A DNA stretch of 46,224 bases from a virus. Shown one piece after another: positions 22,761 to 30,881 of the stretch (positions within the stretch are counted from its first letter, which is position 1; every line of letters begins with the position of its first letter). Position numbers and translations under genes: made by a program. The stretch is from the IMG/VR virus record IMGVR_UViG_3300047496_000116, positions 1-46,224 of that record. One strand, 5' to 3'. The notes below the pieces were generated by a model, which saw only the letters and a program-made list of their open reading frames with translations, did not search any database and was not told where the DNA came from.

Positions 22761-23456
22761 TTAGGGCTCGCCGTATAGAGTGAAGCCAGTGAGCACAACA
22801 TCGTTGTTAGCTACAGCAGTGCTTAACTGAGTAGATACGATTATGTTGGCAGTATCGGTCTGAGCCGAAGTGGCGCTTAATGCATTCAATAGCGCACCAT
22901 TGGCGTAACCAGCAACGTTAATCTGTTGGGTGTTAGCACCAGTCTTGATAATCTCAATGTCAGCATAGAAGTCCTTGGCGTTAGCCGTGGTGCTGAATAA
23001 GGTTACAGGAGTAGAGCCCCAGTTAAAGATTACAGTCTTCGCGTTAGCGTTGGCTGCCGTGGTGCCTTGTATTCTTACCCTTACGGCAGAGCCGGTATAG
23101 GCCAACGAGTTAGCCGACAAAGTGTAAGAAGAAAGGGTGTTACCGGTGGTGACAGAAGCCACGTTAGCAGCCACCATACTCATGACACCCGCCTGCTTAA
23201 ACCAGCTACCTGGGTTATTAGGGTTCCAACTTTGAGTGACACCATTTACAGAGAAGCCACTATTACCCATGTCTTGCCAGATGTTACCAGATATGGCAAC
23301 GTCGCCATTTATGCTGGTGGTGGGTATATTCATTGGGTTTGGTACTGGCTGAGCAGCAGGAGGCAGGGGTAAGCTCTGCGCCAAGGAGAATGGCGCAAAG
23401 CATAACCCGAGCACGGCGACCAGCGAGAAAGCAGTGATTAACCTTGTGAGCCCCAT
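22761..23456 (-). CDS. Secreted-type beta-rich protein in the capsid block
   Basis: A 231-residue protein with a clear signal peptide at 1-27 (LITAFSLVAVLGLCFAPFSLA), a Pro-rich linker, then a beta-rich domain of Thr/Asn/Ala sequence (VRVRIQGTTAANANAKTVI, IIVSTQLSTAVANNDVVL). It resembles fibre-head or decoration folds. It lies between the capsid and adaptor genes and overlaps the capsid end by 19 bases. The ATG follows GGAGAGGACT. If the signal works, the product leaves the cytoplasm, which would be odd for a virion part; the hydrophobic start may instead serve in capsid or envelope attachment. Confidence 0.65.
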   Translation of the reverse strand: MGLTRLITAFSLVAVLGLCFAPFSLAQSLPLPPAAQPVPNPMNIPTTSINGDVAISGNIWQDMGNSGFSVNGVTQSWNPNNPGSWFKQAGVMSMVAANVASVTTGNTLSSYTLSANSLAYTGSAVRVRIQGTTAANANAKTVIFNWGSTPVTLFSTTANAKDFYADIEIIKTGANTQQINVAGYANGALLNALSATSAQTDTANIIVSTQLSTAVANNDVVLTGFTLYGEP

Positions 23457-24355
23457 AGTCCTCTCCAGGTGGAAGTCAGGAATGAATAACGGACACGAGA
23501 CTGGAAGAGCACGGAAGACGAGCTGATGTCATTCACCATGCGGGTCTGTGGGTGTACTCTCCAGAAGAAGTAGTTACGGGCAAGCATGGGGTCACGCAGA
23601 TACCATTGGGTATTCTGGAATGAATAACCAGCTTGACCAGCTTCAAACAACTGAGGAATACAGATTGGCTCAATCTCGAAAGGATTGATTGCATTGTTGG
23701 CGGTGTCAGGGATGTAAGGAGACTTACAAAGCTGAGTAGCCAAAAGGCGCAGGTATGGAGGAAATATAAGCTGAACAGCACCGATACCAAACGGGTCAAC
23801 TGAGCCGTTTTCATCAAGCGTCTGGTTCATGTCAGCGATAGCATTAGCCAGCGCGGCAGATGACAAGGGAATGACGCCACCACCATTACCTGAAGTTACA
23901 CCGGCGGCGGCATAAAGCAGGGTATGGGCTGGATTGAACAAAGAAAGGTTATCTGGTGACTGCACGGGGCCAAAGCCATTGAACAGTTGAGAAGTACCAT
24001 CCTTAGCAATCTTACGCTGAATAGCATTAGCGAGGCCGTAGGTACCATCGTAGATTTCCTCATACATGTTGTCTTCAATGAAGGTCTGGGTGATTTTGAT
24101 TTCACCGGTGAACTCCAAGTTGATGACGTTAGTGAGGTAACCACGTCTGATATTCAAACGGCGGTACGGTGCGCCTTCGTCTGTCTGGACAACTACGTCC
24201 GGGTAGACAAACTCGTTGATTTCTTCACGGCGCTTCTCAGACTCTTCCTCACGGAAAGCCTTAATCCATTCATCGCCATAGTTGAAACCGAGAGCGTACA
24301 CTTCGCGGAGTGTGGGCTCCTGCCATTCAATAAACTCTTCGCGAGTAACTTGCAT
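23438..24355 (-). CDS. Major capsid protein
   Basis: A 305-residue protein with features of HK97-fold capsids. A long N-terminal helix (EEFIEWQEPTLREVYALGFN then KAFREEESEKRREEINEFVY) is followed by an E-loop-like segment (VINLEFTGEIKITQTFIEDN), a helix (GLANAIQRKIAKDGTSQLFN), and a beta-rich end with RNYFFWRVHPQTRMVN. Position after the scaffold-like gene and before the adaptor is diagnostic. The ATG has AGGAGT upstream. It assembles the procapsid with the scaffold protein. Confidence 0.75.
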   Translation of the reverse strand: MQVTREEFIEWQEPTLREVYALGFNYGDEWIKAFREEESEKRREEINEFVYPDVVVQTDEGAPYRRLNIRRGYLTNVINLEFTGEIKITQTFIEDNMYEEIYDGTYGLANAIQRKIAKDGTSQLFNGFGPVQSPDNLSLFNPAHTLLYAAAGVTSGNGGGVIPLSSAALANAIADMNQTLDENGSVDPFGIGAVQLIFPPYLRLLATQLCKSPYIPDTANNAINPFEIEPICIPQLFEAGQAGYSFQNTQWYLRDPMLARNYFFWRVHPQTRMVNDISSSSVLFQSRVRYSFLTSTWRGLWGSQG

Positions 24356-24367
24356 CTTCGGAAACTC

Positions 24368-25147
24368 CTATGCCAGTAGTGCAGTGTTGAATTTGACATA
24401 AACGATTCTCTGAGAGAGGTCTACATCAAAGATATAAAGTACGCCACCGGTCTTACCGGCAATGGTTACGCTGGTGCCCTGTTGCGGGTTAGCAGCCTGA
24501 AACTGGACACCGCCACCATAACCTGCGGCCCACGGTACGACACGGACAGTATCACCAGTGGTGACTGCCCTAGAGAAACCACCCTGAGTACCGCCAACTG
24601 GGGCAGTGACTTCGTACTTGGTAGCCATGTCTTTAACACCAGCCACGGTGGCTGTGTAAGTACCGTTAGAACCACCAGAGACCGAGAGTGTAGTGATTAC
24701 CCCTTGCTGGTTAAGCGAAGGGATATATATAGTACCGCCAAGGAAGTCGGTGTTAACGGTAGTACCGACACCAACCCATTGGACTTGGTTATTGACAGCG
24801 TTAATAGCAGCGGCGGTACCGTCATAGGTAGCAGCAGCAAATTGATTAGCGAAGACCAAAGGAGTTTTATCAACATCGAGCACTAACCCTGCTTCGTTAT
24901 ATACAGGGTTATTGAATACAGCCGGGCGCAGATATTGACGGGCTGAACGCATAGTCATATAGACGAATTGCCCGGGGTCAGTACCAGCAGCTACTTGGAG
25001 CAGCAGGCCAGCGCTACCAGAAGTGGTAGACAACTTAAGGGCATCTCCCTGTTGGTACTGCGTACCGTTAACAAGGGACATCCTTGTATTGATGTTGTCT
25101 TCCAGACCCGGCAGGTCACGGTCGATATAAAATCCTGTAATGGCCAT
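24368..25147 (-). CDS. Beta-rich head protein, possible decoration protein
   Basis: A 259-residue protein rich in Gly, Thr, Val and Ala with many predicted strands (GTIYIPSLNQQGVITTLSV, VTIAGKTGGVLYIFDVDLS). It lies between the scaffold-like and capsid genes and has its own strong ribosome site (AGGAGT, seven bases before ATG). Decoration or capsid-stabilising proteins commonly sit here. No specific family was recognised. Confidence 0.55.
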   Translation of the reverse strand: MAITGFYIDRDLPGLEDNINTRMSLVNGTQYQQGDALKLSTTSGSAGLLLQVAAGTDPGQFVYMTMRSARQYLRPAVFNNPVYNEAGLVLDVDKTPLVFANQFAAATYDGTAAAINAVNNQVQWVGVGTTVNTDFLGGTIYIPSLNQQGVITTLSVSGGSNGTYTATVAGVKDMATKYEVTAPVGGTQGGFSRAVTTGDTVRVVPWAAGYGGGVQFQAANPQQGTSVTIAGKTGGVLYIFDVDLSQRIVYVKFNTALLA

Positions 25148-25157
25148 TTTCTAACTC

Positions 25158-25901
25158 CTAAGCCTGCGAGCCGCTTCTTTTAAACTCTCTGACGCCCATC
25201 GCAAGTGCTTTATTATTGGCCTCTACTGCATTGTACTTTCCGGTACGCTTCAATAAAGAGTGGAATTTTTGAGCTGCAATACGACGCGGTTCTTCTTTTA
25301 TGTCACTAATGTTACCAGCCGATTCAGAACTTTCAATGGCCTTCTGTCCTTGACTGCCTGGTACGTTACTAGCCATGGTTACACCCTTAGCAGATTTATC
25401 TCTCTTCAATACGTTCTTGGAGTGTGCTTCTACCTCTGCTTTAGCTAAAGCCTTTATGCTTTGCTTATCGAGTACGCCACTATTGAACTTCTGTACAATA
25501 CTTGGGTCTTTGGCGAGCTTACTCATGATTTTGCTATGCAGATACTCAGAGGCACCTTCAAGGTCGTCATCGCCTTCTGTATATTTTTCCAGTGCGTCTG
25601 ATACCGCTTCCTGATATCTACCTTGCATAGATTGGCCACCGGCAACATTGGCAGTCTTTTGAAATTCCTGCTTCAAATCTTCGCCGTGCTTCTCAATTAA
25701 GTCAGCGATGACATTGAGATTGTCAGCATCAACATTTTTGTCTTGCAGGATAGAATTAATCTTTTCCTTGAAAAACGACTTCGGCGCCGCTGGTTTCTCT
25801 TCAGCCTTACGTAGCTCGTTGTATGCGCGCGCTACTTCGTGAGCGTCAATTGTCGCCCTTACTTCCTTCTGCTCAGAAGGGTTACCATCCGTCATTGTCA
25901 T
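25158..25901 (-). CDS. Scaffold-like protein
   Basis: A 247-residue, highly charged and helical protein (FFKEKINSILQDKNVDADNL, AVSDALEKYTEGDDDLEGA) ending with a basic segment (MGVREFKRSGSQA). Charge pattern, a helix-turn-helix-like basic C-terminus and position between portal and capsid genes fit the internal scaffold that directs procapsid assembly. GGAGAG lies upstream of the ATG. Sequence itself is not conserved in scaffolds, so the call rests on context. Confidence 0.6.
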   Translation of the reverse strand: MTMTDGNPSEQKEVRATIDAHEVARAYNELRKAEEKPAAPKSFFKEKINSILQDKNVDADNLNVIADLIEKHGEDLKQEFQKTANVAGGQSMQGRYQEAVSDALEKYTEGDDDLEGASEYLHSKIMSKLAKDPSIVQKFNSGVLDKQSIKALAKAEVEAHSKNVLKRDKSAKGVTMASNVPGSQGQKAIESSESAGNISDIKEEPRRIAAQKFHSLLKRTGKYNAVEANNKALAMGVREFKRSGSQA

Positions 25902-26193
25902 CTTTATTGCTCTCCGTGAATTTAGCTATGCTCTCGGCTTGTCTGAATAACATACCGAAGCCCCACATTATTGTACAGTGAGTTTCGTATGCTATTTTTT
26001 CTTCCGGTGTCCTACCGGGTACACTAGTGTATGCACTACCTATACTTAAGGCCATCTTCTTCAATATTTTGTAGCCGGGCTGATTGACCAATGCTTTTAG
26101 CTGATGGTACTGCTCAGTCTTTCTGGCTTCAGAATCCTTGGCTTGGGATAGTTTGCGCTCCTTGGTTTCCCGGGGCCTGACCATTTTGCTCAT
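25882..26193 (-). CDS. Small charged protein between portal and scaffold
   Basis: A 103-residue protein whose first 65 bases overlap the portal gene end in another frame. Basic N-terminus (RPRETKERKLSQAKDSEARK), then a helical body with PGYKILKKMALSIGSAY and MWGFGMLFRQAESI. A GGAGC ribosome site lies eight bases before the ATG. Many podoviruses carry a small gene here. Its function is unknown. Confidence 0.6.
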   Translation of the reverse strand: MSKMVRPRETKERKLSQAKDSEARKTEQYHQLKALVNQPGYKILKKMALSIGSAYTSVPGRTPEEKIAYETHCTIMWGFGMLFRQAESIAKFTESNKDDNDGW

Positions 26194-28198
26194 TGGGTGG
26201 TGCTCCTTGTTGCTGTGGCGTGTTGGCTTGGTCGAAGCTCAACTGCCGTGCTTTATGCTGCTGCTCTTGGAAAGCTTGTACTATCTCTGGGTTTTGCATG
26301 GCCGACTGCAATGCTGCCATCTGCACCTGTGGGTTAGCTGCTGCCAACTGCATCGGGCTCATCATGTCTTGTGGGTCAAGCGTGACATTTAACCGGCTCA
26401 ATATCTCCACCCACAGCTTCTGCAATACCATCGGGGCATTGGGCAGAGTGGCGCCAATCTCTTGGGTCATCTGGGCAGCCTGTATGAGCTGCTGCATCTC
26501 CATACCTTTATTTAAGGCACCCAATACACCATTAACTTGTATCGTGCGCTCAACATTGGCAAAGTCCTGATAGTTAATAGTCTTCTCTTGTATGCGGTCT
26601 TGCAGGGCCTTCTCGTAAACAAGGTTGCCTTGCGCGTCAGGTATAAGGTTCTTGCGCGAAGACTCATAAACGCCCTGGCAAAGCTCGGTGAGCATGTCGC
26701 TGAATTTCTCCACAGCATTATCAATGAAGCTAGAGCCGCTACTTTCATCACTGGTGACTTCAGTAGCAGTCTTACGACTAGACATGGCACGGGTGGCACT
26801 ATCTGTAGTGAGACCATCAATACCCATCTTGGTACGTATCTCAGAGCCCCAAAACTTCATATCTTGGAAAGCTAGCTGCAAGCCTGTAGCGGGCACGGGC
26901 ACTGGTGCGATAACCGCCAAGCCTAATGGATTGTGGCTGACTATGTTGGAGTAGCCGGGCGTATAAGAGATGTCATTCTCATCCCGGAAAGCATCGGCAT
27001 ATACAAGGTTGGCCGGGAATTGCGTGGCTACCGCCGCGTTGAGCATAACTGCTTGCAGTACGTTCTTTTGCCGGTAATAGGTGAGCGCTTTCTCCACGCC
27101 CGAGATTCCATAGCCAATATTTGTAAACCAATCAATGTAGTTATCCACCAGGACATGGGGATGTCCGCTGTCCGAGGGGTTTTCTTCAACCTTAATAATA
27201 CGCGGCCATCTGAAGCCATTATTAAGCGCGACGTGAAAATAGGTGTCATAGAACTCTTCGCCTTCAAACTTCAGATACGGGAAGTGAAAGATATAGACGG
27301 GGACCAGCTTGGTAAACCCGGTGATACGAGCAGGATATGTCCCGAAGATGGGCGATGTACCAATAACCTCTGGGGCACGGGTTCTAAAATTGTTATCCCA
27401 AGCATATATCTGCTCAACACTAAAAGGAGTAAGCCCCTCCAGATTCTGGTAGGCGTCATTTCCATAGTCATCTTTTGCGTCCACCAAGTCAGGTAGGTAG
27501 TTAAACGTCTGCACAATGGTAGCAGGATAGGCCGTATTGGTCATGTCAAGGTGCGGGTCTATCCACAAGTCAAACACATCTAATGGTCTAATCTGAGGAC
27601 CACTAAAGGTGACTTCTTTGATACGCGCCTGTTTGCCCAGCGCCTTATTGATATCCTTCGGGTCAGCACCCATGGCCTTGAGGTGCTTCTTGAGTAGTGG
27701 GCTAGACTCAACTGAGCTTAGTCTTCTGATGCGCTCGTTGTCTCTCCATGCCCAAATGAGTGCCGTGGTGCCACGAATGATATTCTGCTTGATAACACGC
27801 TCAAACGCCCTGCGCGTCTTAGCCTTGCGGTGCATGTATATCTGTTGGTCTTGAATAGCTTGGATAACGTCTTGCGCTTCATCTTGACGACTAGTAACAG
27901 TGAGCCACGTGTACCCCCGGGGCATGAGAGCATTGCTTATCTTTTCTGCGAGCTTGTTGACGTTATCGAAGATGTCTGTCTCTCCCATATCACTATCGTC
28001 AATCCAATCCATACCACCAGAATCAGGTAGCCGTCTATAACAGAGGTAAGCTTCATCACACTCTCTCCATTTAACTTCTAAGGGTCTGCGAGCATCATGC
28101 CAGTAGAGCTTCCACTGCCACAAGTGCATTGCCAAGCGGTTCATATAATCACTGTCAAAGGGTGGCAGTTCTGATTGTTTGTACAGCAATTTGGCCAT
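26129..28198 (-). CDS. Portal (head-tail connector) protein
   Basis: A 689-residue protein with portal features. The N-terminal wing is helical (LHVQ-like LAMHLWQWKLYWHDARRPLE). Mid-protein has FDLWIDPHLDMTNTAYPATI and KALTYYRQKNVLQAVMLNAA. A long helical clip/barrel region follows (KMGIDGLTTDSATRAMSSRK), and the tail is very rich in Gln and Ala. Length fits podovirus connectors (about 550-720). Twelve copies should form the DNA channel. It begins at the stop of the terminase gene, the usual order. Confidence 0.8.
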   Translation of the reverse strand: MAKLLYKQSELPPFDSDYMNRLAMHLWQWKLYWHDARRPLEVKWRECDEAYLCYRRLPDSGGMDWIDDSDMGETDIFDNVNKLAEKISNALMPRGYTWLTVTSRQDEAQDVIQAIQDQQIYMHRKAKTRRAFERVIKQNIIRGTTALIWAWRDNERIRRLSSVESSPLLKKHLKAMGADPKDINKALGKQARIKEVTFSGPQIRPLDVFDLWIDPHLDMTNTAYPATIVQTFNYLPDLVDAKDDYGNDAYQNLEGLTPFSVEQIYAWDNNFRTRAPEVIGTSPIFGTYPARITGFTKLVPVYIFHFPYLKFEGEEFYDTYFHVALNNGFRWPRIIKVEENPSDSGHPHVLVDNYIDWFTNIGYGISGVEKALTYYRQKNVLQAVMLNAAVATQFPANLVYADAFRDENDISYTPGYSNIVSHNPLGLAVIAPVPVPATGLQLAFQDMKFWGSEIRTKMGIDGLTTDSATRAMSSRKTATEVTSDESSGSSFIDNAVEKFSDMLTELCQGVYESSRKNLIPDAQGNLVYEKALQDRIQEKTINYQDFANVERTIQVNGVLGALNKGMEMQQLIQAAQMTQEIGATLPNAPMVLQKLWVEILSRLNVTLDPQDMMSPMQLAAANPQVQMAALQSAMQNPEIVQAFQEQQHKARQLSFDQANTPQQQGAPPNEQNGQAPGNQGAQTIPSQGF

Positions 28199-29899
28199 CT
28201 AGAACCACTTACCCCCACGCTCATCTCTACCGCTTGAATTGTCTTTCATGCTCTTCCAGCCGTTTTGCTGATTGACAGCTTTCTTGTCTCTTGGCGTTGT
28301 CCAAGTACTGCCATTTTTTACAATATTCAACTTTGGCTTACCGCCGCCTCGTATGTTACCAGCATTAGCGTGTAACGCCAAATATCTAAGGTCATCTGCC
28401 ACATCCTCATAAGGATGGCCCGAAGCTGGCTTGCCTTCCATAATCTGACCATTATGGTCCACCTGCCAAGCATAACCACCACTAAGGGCTTGGTGCAGTA
28501 TCGGGCACTCTTTTGAGTTAATCACAAACTTAGACGTTCTTGTTTCTGGGCATGGCGTAGTCATCTTATCTTTGATGAAAGAGATTGACTGCTTGGTCCG
28601 CTGCTGTGGGCTGACCGCCGTGATAGTTTGCGTGCGTACAAAAATGCCGTACTTGCGCTGCATGATGCTGTACTCAGTATCTTCAGTCATGGCTGACCGG
28701 CGGTACAGATTGGCCGGGTCACCAATATCTTCTATGCGGCAGCCTTCCGCTATTGTGTTGGTTATATCAAGCGCCATCTCTACAACAGGTTCTAAAATAG
28801 AATCCTTTTCGATGACCAGCTCTTTATATACAAGGATGCGGTCATAGGCATCTATCTCGCCCCAAAGCACAGCGGTACATAACCCCCAGTCCCAGATGCG
28901 GATTATCTTACTTTCCGGGTTTGGCACTAAAGTATCGTCAACGTGGTGCGGACCATACATGAAGAATATCTTGGCGCCGATAGAATCGTAGTAGTTTAAG
29001 TCATACTCTTTCGCCATAGTTTGCGCAGACTCAACCGCCTTGAGAGCTTCATACCAAGGGGATGTCCAACTGCCATCGGAACGCTGTGTTTTGTCTTTGC
29101 CAAATACTGGATGCAGGTGCCAGTAGAAAGACGTGATATGTATCTTCTCGTGCTCTTTGCCAAACCGGAGGCGGTAATACTTATTATTAACACCATTGGG
29201 CGTTGATACGGCGATACGCACTTTAGCGGTACCAGACCCAGATGTCCAGATAGCCTCATCGTTTTCGCAGTAGGCGAACTCATCGTATAGAATTGCCAGA
29301 GCCCGCTTTTGTCGTGTAGCAGATGCAGCAGAAGAGTCACCACTTATCTGACCTCCATTGGGGAGCTTCAATAATAGCGTCTTGCTCCACTTGCGCGAGT
29401 TAATATCAAAGCCCGCTGGCAGCAAGAAGTCTGGCAGGCGCCGCATAAAAAAGCGTATCTTCTCAAATGGCGTATCCAGGTCACCATCACGGTCTACGTC
29501 ATCCTCTTTCTTGGACATGATAAGGAAAGAGGCGTTATGAAAGACAAGGAACCAGATAAAGACAAGAAGCGTAGACCACGTACCAGCAGTCTTTCTGGCT
29601 TTCTCGATTAGCTCGTTATGCCTGAATGTTTCACTCTCAGCCGCTTCCTTAAGGACACCGACAAGATGCAGGACATATTCTTTTTGCTGGGGATACAATA
29701 CGAGTGGTATAGCTGTAGCAGCCGTGCCGATACCCTGACGGTTCTCAACCCATCCGAACGTTTCGAGAAAGTATATTGGGTCATCTTTGCACCGGCGATA
29801 AACGACAGCAGCGTAAGCGGGGTCTTGGCGACACTTAAGCATTACCTGCGTGCGGACTAATCTTACTTCTTCAGGATTTGGCGGCCACGAGAGTGTCAT
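28199..29899 (-). CDS. terL: Terminase large subunit
   Basis: A 566-residue packaging motor. The ATPase part has a deviant Walker A (EKARKTAGTWST, about 99-110) and Walker B LAILYDEFA (201-209). The nuclease part shows acidic residues of the RNase-H-like fold: IRIWDWG (333-339), EDIGDPA (390-396) and HPYEDVADDL near 515. It cuts concatemers and pumps DNA through the portal. It overlaps the upstream gene by 29 bases and is followed directly by the portal gene. The class of end it makes cannot be read off reliably. Confidence 0.9.
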   Translation of the reverse strand: MTLSWPPNPEEVRLVRTQVMLKCRQDPAYAAVVYRRCKDDPIYFLETFGWVENRQGIGTAATAIPLVLYPQQKEYVLHLVGVLKEAAESETFRHNELIEKARKTAGTWSTLLVFIWFLVFHNASFLIMSKKEDDVDRDGDLDTPFEKIRFFMRRLPDFLLPAGFDINSRKWSKTLLLKLPNGGQISGDSSAASATRQKRALAILYDEFAYCENDEAIWTSGSGTAKVRIAVSTPNGVNNKYYRLRFGKEHEKIHITSFYWHLHPVFGKDKTQRSDGSWTSPWYEALKAVESAQTMAKEYDLNYYDSIGAKIFFMYGPHHVDDTLVPNPESKIIRIWDWGLCTAVLWGEIDAYDRILVYKELVIEKDSILEPVVEMALDITNTIAEGCRIEDIGDPANLYRRSAMTEDTEYSIMQRKYGIFVRTQTITAVSPQQRTKQSISFIKDKMTTPCPETRTSKFVINSKECPILHQALSGGYAWQVDHNGQIMEGKPASGHPYEDVADDLRYLALHANAGNIRGGGKPKLNIVKNGSTWTTPRDKKAVNQQNGWKSMKDNSSGRDERGGKWF

Positions 29900-30272
29900 C
29901 TTTAGTCTCTACCTCTTCCGGCTCATCTTCGACCAAGAAGGGCATAAACTCACGCTTACCGGTCCCTACTTCGATACCTGCATCTTCCCTAAAGCCACCA
30001 CTATAAGAGCTGTCCAGCACCATAACGTCTATGATACCGGCGGTGGGATAAGCGGCGGTCATGAGTGCCATAGATTTACGGCTGCCACCAGACTCACGGT
30101 AGACACCAAAGGTTTTAGCTAGAGGCTTGACTGCATCGGTCACTATTTTGACCTTGTACAGCTCTGCGTCCAACGTCTGTATCATCTCAATGGCGCGTTC
30201 AAGTTGCGTTTTTAGCGCGGCCACTTCCTGCTCTAACTTGTAGAGGTCAGTGGCCGATTCTTTTCCTGCCAT
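29871..30272 (-). CDS. Small protein before terL, possible small terminase
   Basis: A 133-residue protein. The N-terminus is a likely coiled coil (LYKLEQEVAALKTQLERAIE), then a compact domain (TAGIIDVMVLDSSYSGG) and an acidic tail (EDEPEEVETKDDTL). Its place just before terL suggests a small terminase subunit, but no DNA-binding helix-turn-helix is visible. A coiled coil plus acidic tail would also suit other packaging accessories. Confidence 0.45.
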   Translation of the reverse strand: MAGKESATDLYKLEQEVAALKTQLERAIEMIQTLDAELYKVKIVTDAVKPLAKTFGVYRESGGSRKSMALMTAAYPTAGIIDVMVLDSSYSGGFREDAGIEVGTGKREFMPFLVEDEPEEVETKDDTLVAAKS

Positions 30273-30275
30273 TTA

Positions 30276-30503
30276 CTATACCTCTGTAATGTCAAGATAG
30301 TATTGCTTCCCGGCCGTAAAGTGTTGCTCATTAACAACACCTAAAGTCAAAGAGCCAGCGGGTGTATAAGCAAAGAACTGGCCGTTTTCGCTTTCTTTGT
30401 TGCTATCGTACACTGGCGAAAATTTCGCGGAGTGCAGAGCTTTATCCCCACTTCTAATCTGGCCTGTTCCGTCACAGACAAATTTACATCTTGTAGTGGC
30501 CAT
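30276..30503 (-). CDS. Small conserved phage structural-type protein
   Basis: A 75-residue protein. The segment KFSPVYDSNKESENGQFFAY followed by TPAGSLTLGVV is a pattern I recognise from small proteins in podovirus structural modules. A short beta-rich fold is likely. The start is immediately after the stop of the 107-residue protein. Role not established. Confidence 0.6.
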   Translation of the reverse strand: MATTRCKFVCDGTGQIRSGDKALHSAKFSPVYDSNKESENGQFFAYTPAGSLTLGVVNEQHFTAGKQYYLDITEV

Positions 30504-30827
30504 TTATTTCTTGCCTTTCTTCATTGGAGTAGCACTCGGCATTTTCTTGCTAACCGTTTGCGGTGTGTGACCCTGAAGGGCTTTAGTGTTATTACGTGGC
30601 ATATTGCTCGGAGGCTTATTACCAGTCTTCTTAATCATCGAGCCTTTATTAGCAGGCAAGCCAGACATATAGGCTTTCTTCTGCTCAGCAGGTTGACCAC
30701 CCCAGGGCAGGTTCATCTCTTTACTTCCACTTTTCATTTGTGCAGGTTTCTCCGTTTCTTCCATGCGTTCGATGTGGCGCGGCAACTTACCGCCCTTATC
30801 TTTGCCCCAGTCAAATGCTCCATCCAT
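30504..30827 (-). CDS. Basic Lys/Pro/Gly-rich protein
   Basis: A 107-residue basic protein, mostly disordered (MDGAFDWGKDKGGKLPRHIE start, PSATPMKKGKK end). It resembles in style the two small basic proteins at 11219-11571. It is the first gene after the candidate promoter at 30854-30881 and heads the packaging and head operon. It could bind DNA inside the virion; there is no direct evidence. Confidence 0.6.
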   Translation of the reverse strand: MDGAFDWGKDKGGKLPRHIERMEETEKPAQMKSGSKEMNLPWGGQPAEQKKAYMSGLPANKGSMIKKTGNKPPSNMPRNNTKALQGHTPQTVSKKMPSATPMKKGKK

Positions 30828-30853
30828 CGTTTTTCCTCGATTGGCTACCCCTA

Positions 30854-30881
30854 AGAATACCGTATGTTACGGATTTTGCAA
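30854..30881 (-). promoter_or_regulatory. Candidate promoter for packaging and head genes
   Basis: On the minus strand TTGCAA (30881-30876), a 16-base spacer and TATTCT (30859-30854). A 5-bp inverted repeat, CCGTA-ACA-TACGG, lies in the spacer and could be an operator. It lies in the 54-base gap between the stop of the 1317-residue gene and the next start. TTGCAA is shared with the recT promoter. Confidence 0.4.
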
